Source of the DNA: JACKJP01 sp050249695
GTDB taxonomy: Bacteria > Pseudomonadota > Alphaproteobacteria > Rhizobiales > Tepidamorphaceae
Reading direction: 5' to 3'
NCBI GenBank assembly: GCA_050249695.1
Contig: JBFWQA010000001.1
Location: 1,240,001-1,304,000 of the forward strand
Length of the DNA: 64,000 bases
Part shown: one piece after another, positions 60,055 through 64,000 of the stretch
Numbering within the stretch: the stretch's first letter is position 1
How the letters are laid out: each line of letters opens with the position of its first letter
The notes under the pieces: model-generated
What the model saw: the letters and a program-made list of their open reading frames with translations, nothing else
Told to the model about the DNA's origin: nothing
The model's database searches: none
Program-made: the position numbers and the translations under genes

Positions 60055-60642
60055 CTAGTCGATTTTCACGTCGGGCTTCCACCGCGTCGTCAGCGCGGCG
60101 ACGTCGGGCCGATCGCGTTCGTCCAGCGCACCGCCCCTCGTTCCTATCGAAACGAAGCCGGCAACGGCTTCGTTGCTCGCTAGACCCAGGAGGCGCGCCG
60201 CACCGTCATCGAAGGCCTGCCAGCCGGTCAGCCATTGGGCCGCAAATCCGTATGCATGCGCGGCGTGCATCAGGTTGAGACAAACCGCCGCCGCCGATGA
60301 GATCTGTTCGGCCTCCGGCACTTTCGGATGCGGTTTGGGTGCCGAAACGATGACAACCGTCACGGGGGGCCTGGTGAAGCGGGCCAGTTCGTTGTCCCGC
60401 CGCATTCCCTGCAGGGGTCCTTCGCGTTCCTCAGCCATCTGGAGCAGCTCGTTTGCCAGCGCCTCGCGCGCGTCACCCTCCACGACAATGAATCGCCAGG
60501 GCGCGATCTTGCCGTGGTCCGGGACGCGTGCGGCGATCTTCAGCATGTCTTCCAGGGTGGCCTGGTCCGGGCCCGGCCCGGTCATTTCGCGCGCCACGGC
60601 CGAACGGCGCGTGGAGAGATGCGCGATCACGTCTTTGTTCAT
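60055..60642 (-). CDS. nitroreductase family protein
   Basis: A 195-residue FMN nitroreductase of the YdjA type. The N-terminal LSTRRSAVAREM, the loop ARVPDHGKIAPWRFIVVEG and the LNLMHAAHAYGFAAQWLTGW helix are typical of the family; the C-terminal end is short. It uses NAD(P)H to reduce nitro groups or enones. Ten bases upstream of the flavin reductase gene, so the two flavoenzymes form an operon. RBS AGAGAGACATG context. Confidence 0.88.
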   Translation of the reverse strand: MNKDVIAHLSTRRSAVAREMTGPGPDQATLEDMLKIAARVPDHGKIAPWRFIVVEGDAREALANELLQMAEEREGPLQGMRRDNELARFTRPPVTVVIVSAPKPHPKVPEAEQISSAAAVCLNLMHAAHAYGFAAQWLTGWQAFDDGAARLLGLASNEAVAGFVSIGTRGGALDERDRPDVAALTTRWKPDVKID

Positions 60643-60833
60643 GTCTCTCTTTCGGTATCCTTCAGTAGTCGGCCGGTATCTCGTGCAGAAGCGCCGTCCC
60701 GTCCAGCCGCTTGAAGCGACGGCCCTGCCGCCGCCACAATGCCATGTTGATTCGCTCTTGCCGGCGGGGGCGAGGTCGGCTTTTCTCGATCCGCAATGAA
60801 CTGACAGGGTGCCGAACGGATGGTCAAGGCGAA

Positions 60834-62444
60834 ATGAACCGCCCTTGGAAAGTCCTGCTTGCTGCGCTGATCATGCCCGTGCTCCTTGCCGGCGCGACGG
60901 AGGCTGAGGAAAAGCGGGGCCTCGTCTTCGTGCTGGACGCATCCAATAGCATGTGGGCCCAGGTCGGCGATGCCAACAAGATCGTGACCGCCCGCAGGGG
61001 GCTGGTCGCGGCCTACCGACGGCAGGGCGCAACCCTCGATATCGGCGTTGTCGCCTACGGAAGCCGCCAGGCCAATTCCTGTTCGGACGTCACTGAAATC
61101 GTGCCTTTCGGCACCGCCGACGCGGATGACGCCGAAAAGCGGCTCGAAGCGCTGCGTCCCAAAGGGTCGACACCGCTCGCGCTGGCCATGGAGGAAGGCG
61201 CGAAGGCGGCCAATTTTACCCAGCGACCGGCGACCGTCGTCGTCATCGCTGACGGTCCGGAGAATTGCGGCCAGGATCCTTGCGCCACCGCGCGGGCCCT
61301 TGCCGAGCAATCGCCCCGCCTTCGCATCGATGTGATCGGCTTCGATCGCGAGGCGGAGAAGCTGGCGCAACTCGCCTGCATCTCGGACGCCACGGGAGGC
61401 ACATTCCGCGCGGCCAGCACCATCGAAGATTTTCTCGACGCGGTAACCGGGGTGACGCTCGCCGCCGTGGAAGGTCCGGACGGCAATGCGAAGCCGGCGG
61501 AAATCGCGACCGGCGTTCCCGTGACACGGCCGACCGTCAACCTGCCGCCGATGCCGACACCTGTGCCGGAGGCAACAAACGGCAAGCCTTCCGGTAACGA
61601 ACAGCCGAATGCGGAAGATGCGGTACGCGCTGCCGGCATCGCCGCCGGTATCGGCAAGCCCGGTGCCGCGACTCCTCTCGCACGCAACGTCACGCTGCGC
61701 CCCAGCGCGGTTATTGCCGAGAACGCGCCGCCGGTCGAATCCGGCCTCGTCTGGAGGGTTTTCTCGGCCGGGCCGGACGCCGATGGCGAACACAAGCTCA
61801 TCGCGCAATCGGAGGCCGCAAGGCCCGTGTTCAACCTGCCGGGCGGCAACTACATCATCCACGCCGCATTCGGTCTTGCCGGCGCCTCGCGCATGGTTTC
61901 GCTCAGGGACCAGCCGGTGGAGGAGCTCGTCGTACTGAACGCCGGCGGTCTGAAGCTCGAGGCGATCGGCGGTGACGAGCAGCCGCTTGCCGGCAAGGAC
62001 ATCGACTTTTCGGTCTATTCCTCCGAGCAGGATGAATACGGGCAGCGCAAGCTCGTTCTTGCGGATGCGGCCGGCGACACGGTGATCCGTCTGAGCGCCG
62101 GTGCCTACCATGTCGTGAGCCAGTTCGGCGATGCCAATTCGACGATACGGGCCGACATCCAGATCAAACCGGGCAAGCTCACGACCGCGACGATCGAACA
62201 CCAGGCAGCGCCGATCACGCTGAAGCTCGTCAATGAGCCTGGCGGCGAGGCGCTCGCCAATACAGCCTGGAGCATCCTTTCGCCCGGCGGCGACGTCATC
62301 AAGGAAAGCTACGGCGCGTTTCCGACACATGTTCTGGCGGCCGGAGACTACAACGTCATCGCCCGCCACGAGGGCAAGCTCTACAACAAGGAGTTTTCCG
62401 TCGAGGCCGGCCGCGCCAAGGAAGTCGAACTGATCGCGCAGTGA
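60834..62444 (+). CDS. exported VWA domain protein
   Basis: A 536-residue exported protein. A signal peptide (1-24) ends at GATEA. The von Willebrand A domain (about 28-200) has the MIDAS motif D35-A-S37-N-S39. A proline-rich linker (about 230-260) is followed by two or three beta-sandwich modules (about 275-536) with repeating NYIIHAAFG, AYHVVSQFG and DYNVIARHEG strands, each about 90 residues apart, which suggests tandem Ig-like repeats. It may bind metal-dependent ligands at the cell surface. AAGG precedes the ATG at 60834. Convergent with the VOC gene. Confidence 0.85.
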   Translation: MNRPWKVLLAALIMPVLLAGATEAEEKRGLVFVLDASNSMWAQVGDANKIVTARRGLVAAYRRQGATLDIGVVAYGSRQANSCSDVTEIVPFGTADADDAEKRLEALRPKGSTPLALAMEEGAKAANFTQRPATVVVIADGPENCGQDPCATARALAEQSPRLRIDVIGFDREAEKLAQLACISDATGGTFRAASTIEDFLDAVTGVTLAAVEGPDGNAKPAEIATGVPVTRPTVNLPPMPTPVPEATNGKPSGNEQPNAEDAVRAAGIAAGIGKPGAATPLARNVTLRPSAVIAENAPPVESGLVWRVFSAGPDADGEHKLIAQSEAARPVFNLPGGNYIIHAAFGLAGASRMVSLRDQPVEELVVLNAGGLKLEAIGGDEQPLAGKDIDFSVYSSEQDEYGQRKLVLADAAGDTVIRLSAGAYHVVSQFGDANSTIRADIQIKPGKLTTATIEHQAAPITLKLVNEPGGEALANTAWSILSPGGDVIKESYGAFPTHVLAAGDYNVIARHEGKLYNKEFSVEAGRAKEVELIAQ

Positions 62445-62448
62445 CCGC

Positions 62449-62985
62449 CTAAAGCGCGCGGATCGGGTCGGTGCCGTCCCAATCCTTCGCCGCATCCGCG
62501 ACACGCTGATAGTTCGCCCGCTTGGGGGCCAGCACCTCGCTCAGTTCGATCATCATGCCGCGCGGGCCATTATTGGCGAAATAGGTGAAGCGCTCGACCG
62601 TCCCGCCCTGCTGCCGGGTGATGCCCGTCATCTCCGGCTCCAGCCCGGCGGTACGCGTCGCCACATTCATCAGATCGTCGAAACTGTCGGTCCAGTAGGC
62701 GACATGCTGCAGACCTTCCGGCCCCTCGGCGAGAAAATCGCGCCAGGACGAGGGCGCATCGTTCTTCTGCTTGATGACCTCAAGCTGCAGCGGCCCGCTC
62801 TGCGTGTACGCGACGGTCAGCTCGGGCGCGCTGGGCTGGCCGCGATAGAGAAATTCGGCAGGCGCGATATGCTCTGCCACGAAGATCGGCCCGCACCCCA
62901 TCGTCTTGCGCAGACAGTCGATGGCGCGGTCGAAATCCGACACGACATAGCCCACCTGGCATATGGGTCCGAAAAATTGCGTCAC
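62449..62985 (-). CDS. VOC family protein
   Basis: A 178-residue vicinal-oxygen-chelate protein. Metal residues lie in QVGYVVSDFDRAID, LQLEVIKQ and GLQHVAYWTD, and a C-terminal FANNGPRGMMIELSEV strand holds the last ligand Glu. It could be an isomerase or dioxygenase. The start is a GTG at 62985 with GGAG ten bases upstream. It follows the NTF2-like gene by 31 bases and is probably cotranscribed with it. Confidence 0.82.
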   Translation of the reverse strand: MTQFFGPICQVGYVVSDFDRAIDCLRKTMGCGPIFVAEHIAPAEFLYRGQPSAPELTVAYTQSGPLQLEVIKQKNDAPSSWRDFLAEGPEGLQHVAYWTDSFDDLMNVATRTAGLEPEMTGITRQQGGTVERFTYFANNGPRGMMIELSEVLAPKRANYQRVADAAKDWDGTDPIRAL

Positions 62986-63016
62986 GAGAGGGTCTCCGGT
63001 TCGTCGGTCCAGGCTT

Positions 63017-63460
63017 TCAAGGCAGGCGCATCTCGCTCGCCGGCGTGACCGTCTGCCAGAGCGGCCGGTGCTCGCGCCGAACGATCCGCCAGCCATTGTC
63101 GCCGTCCCTGGCCATCGTGTCGCTGTAAACAAGGCCGCGCATGGACAGCTTGCCGTCTTTCAGCACATGCGCGACGACGACGCTGTCCACCTTCATGCGA
63201 TCCCCGTCGCGCGTGACGCCGTAATTGGCGAGCGCGTGGACGGTCGGACCGAAACCGTCGATGATCCCGAAGAGCTGCGCGACGATCGCATCCCGACCCG
63301 AAACGGCGAACTGATCGACGGCGCCGAAATTGTAGATCGTCTCGGCACGCTCATGGAAAACCGCGGCAACGGCCTCCCGGCTCTTCATGTCGACGCCGTG
63401 GAGATAGGCATTCACCGTCAGCAACGGCCCCTCGGAATCGATGTCTCCGCCCTGATTCAT
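63017..63460 (-). CDS. NTF2/SnoaL-like protein
   Basis: A 147-residue cone-fold protein. YLHGVDMKSREAVAAVFHERAETIYNFGAVDQFAVSGRDAIVAQLFGI and GWRIVRREHRPLWQ are the usual NTF2-like strands, with an extra helical N-terminus. It resembles ring-hydroxylase small subunits or dehydratases. A GAGGAGG site lies nine bases before the ATG at 63460. First gene of a two-gene unit with the VOC protein. Confidence 0.82.
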   Translation of the reverse strand: MNQGGDIDSEGPLLTVNAYLHGVDMKSREAVAAVFHERAETIYNFGAVDQFAVSGRDAIVAQLFGIIDGFGPTVHALANYGVTRDGDRMKVDSVVVAHVLKDGKLSMRGLVYSDTMARDGDNGWRIVRREHRPLWQTVTPASEMRLP

Positions 63461-63500
63461 CTTGTGATCCTCCTCCGCGATATTGTTGTTATTCCTCATG

Positions 63501-63527
63501 AAAAGGGCGGCCCATGGACCGCCCTTT
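63501..63527 (-). terminator. Rho-independent terminator after thrS
   Basis: AAAGGGCGG and CCGCCCTTT form a perfect 9-bp stem around an 8-base loop. Read on the minus strand, it is followed by TTTTC. It ends the thrS transcript before the NTF2-VOC unit. Confidence 0.75.
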
Positions 63528-63542
63528 CCTCACGAACCTGTT

Positions 63543-64000
63543 CTATTCGGCCGCATCGGCGGCGATTTCCGCCCGCGCCCGCTTGACGTCAGGCGGAACG
63601 GCCTCGTCGGCCAGCCACTGCACCGCCTCGCCGAGGCCCATCGACTGCTGGTCGCGGCTGCCGAGCCGGCGCACGTTGACCGTCCGCTCTTCGGCCTCGC
63701 GCTTTCCGCAGACGAGGATCACCGGCACCTTCGCCAGCGAGTGCTCGCGCACCTTGTAGTTGATCTTCTCATTCCTGAGATCGATATCCGACTTGAGGCC
63801 CGCCCGGCTCAGCGCCTTGTGCACTTCCCTCGCGTAATCGTCGGCGTCCGACGTGATGGTCGCCACGACCACCTGCAGCGGCGCGAACCAGAGCGGGAAA
63901 TGGCCGGCGAAATTCTCGATCAGGATGCCGAGAAAACGCTCCATCGAGCCGCAGATGGCGCGATGGATCATGACCGGCTCCTTCTTGTCGCCGTCCGAAT
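63543..64000 (-). CDS. thrS: threonyl-tRNA synthetase, C-terminal part
   Basis: The C-terminal ~150 residues of ThrRS; the gene continues beyond the window. DGDKKEPVMIHRAICGSMERFLGILIENFAGHFPLWFAP is the end of the catalytic class II core (motif 3 region, with the GS-x-ER element). The anticodon-binding domain follows (QVVVATITSDADDYAREVHKALSRAGLKSDIDL ... KINYKVREHSLAKVPVILVCGKRE). It charges tRNA-Thr. Residue content is intact in the visible part. It is unlinked to the tRNA-Thr gene at 29.2 kb. Confidence 0.95.
   Translation of the reverse strand, partial: SDGDKKEPVMIHRAICGSMERFLGILIENFAGHFPLWFAPLQVVVATITSDADDYAREVHKALSRAGLKSDIDLRNEKINYKVREHSLAKVPVILVCGKREAEERTVNVRRLGSRDQQSMGLGEAVQWLADEAVPPDVKRARAEIAADAAE

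Noticed and set aside
60639..62504. 621-codon minus-strand frame
   Set aside because: Antisense to the VWA gene, which has a signal peptide, a MIDAS motif and a sensible start.

Overview
This is a GC-rich (roughly 60-65 % by eye), densely coded chromosomal window of an alphaproteobacterium. The order is most likely Hyphomicrobiales (Rhizobiales) or a close relative. Support comes from DUF1236, DUF2336 and ExoD proteins, an orphan receiver plus Hpt pair, the polyamine genes nspC and a carboxynorspermidine dehydrogenase, a BLUF photoreceptor, TRAP transporters and TTGACA-type promoters. I cannot name the genus. No insertion sequence, phage, CRISPR array or integration site is visible.

Layout. 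1-9.4 kb: end of an SDR, BLUF sensor, MAPEG protein, NhaP2-type K+/H+ antiporter, the two-gene polyamine unit (4.3-6.8 kb), a lipoprotein, an LLM flavin oxidoreductase, a ZIP carrier and a DUF1508 protein. 9.4-16.3 kb: FUSC exporter, TrxC, an orphan TRAP binding protein, an ECF sigma/anti-sigma unit with a secreted partner, and a frameshifted small exported protein. 16.3-26.7 kb: first catabolic block, with a tyrosine phosphatase, SDR, two CoA ligases each paired with a small barrel protein, an MFS carrier and an NTF2-FMO fusion. 26.7-30 kb: small secreted or membrane proteins, PilZ, tRNA-Thr(TGT) and ExoD. 30.1-41.4 kb: second catabolic block, with TetR, a molybdopterin oxidoreductase, VOC protein, SDR, complete TRAP transporter, an unknown helical protein, a DUF7064/7065 protein, an APH-like kinase and an NTF2 protein. 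41.5-48.2 kb: membrane glycosylation block (two GT2 enzymes, GtrA, three polytopic proteins). 48.2-50.6 kb: cobalamin riboswitch and BtuB-type receptor. 50.6-56.4 kb: housekeeping and signalling (CutA, dodecin, NAD kinase, receiver, Hpt, DUF2336, lytic transglycosylase, CitE-like protein). 56.4-64 kb: TetR, third CoA ligase, flavin reductase/nitroreductase pair, VWA protein, VOC/NTF2 pair and the 3' part of thrS.

How the parts may work together. The strongest new signal is regulatory. Two palindromes of the form TGTCAAC-N6-GTTGACA sit over the -35 boxes of the FMO gene (24.8 kb) and of the TRAP operon (34.6 kb). A different 18-bp pseudo-palindrome is repeated in front of the VOC-SDR operon (33.2 kb) and the unknown-DUF7065-APH operon (37.9 kb). 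Together they tie uptake, oxidation and an uncharacterised kinase/lipocalin-like operon into what looks like one or two local regulons for import and breakdown of an organic acid or hydrophobic substrate. The substrate cannot be read from sequence. Several enzymes carry altered catalytic or signature residues (SDR Tyr to Phe, SDR Ser to Ala, FMO His to Tyr, CitE-like loss of acidic residues), which makes this block a reasonable place to look for new chemistry.
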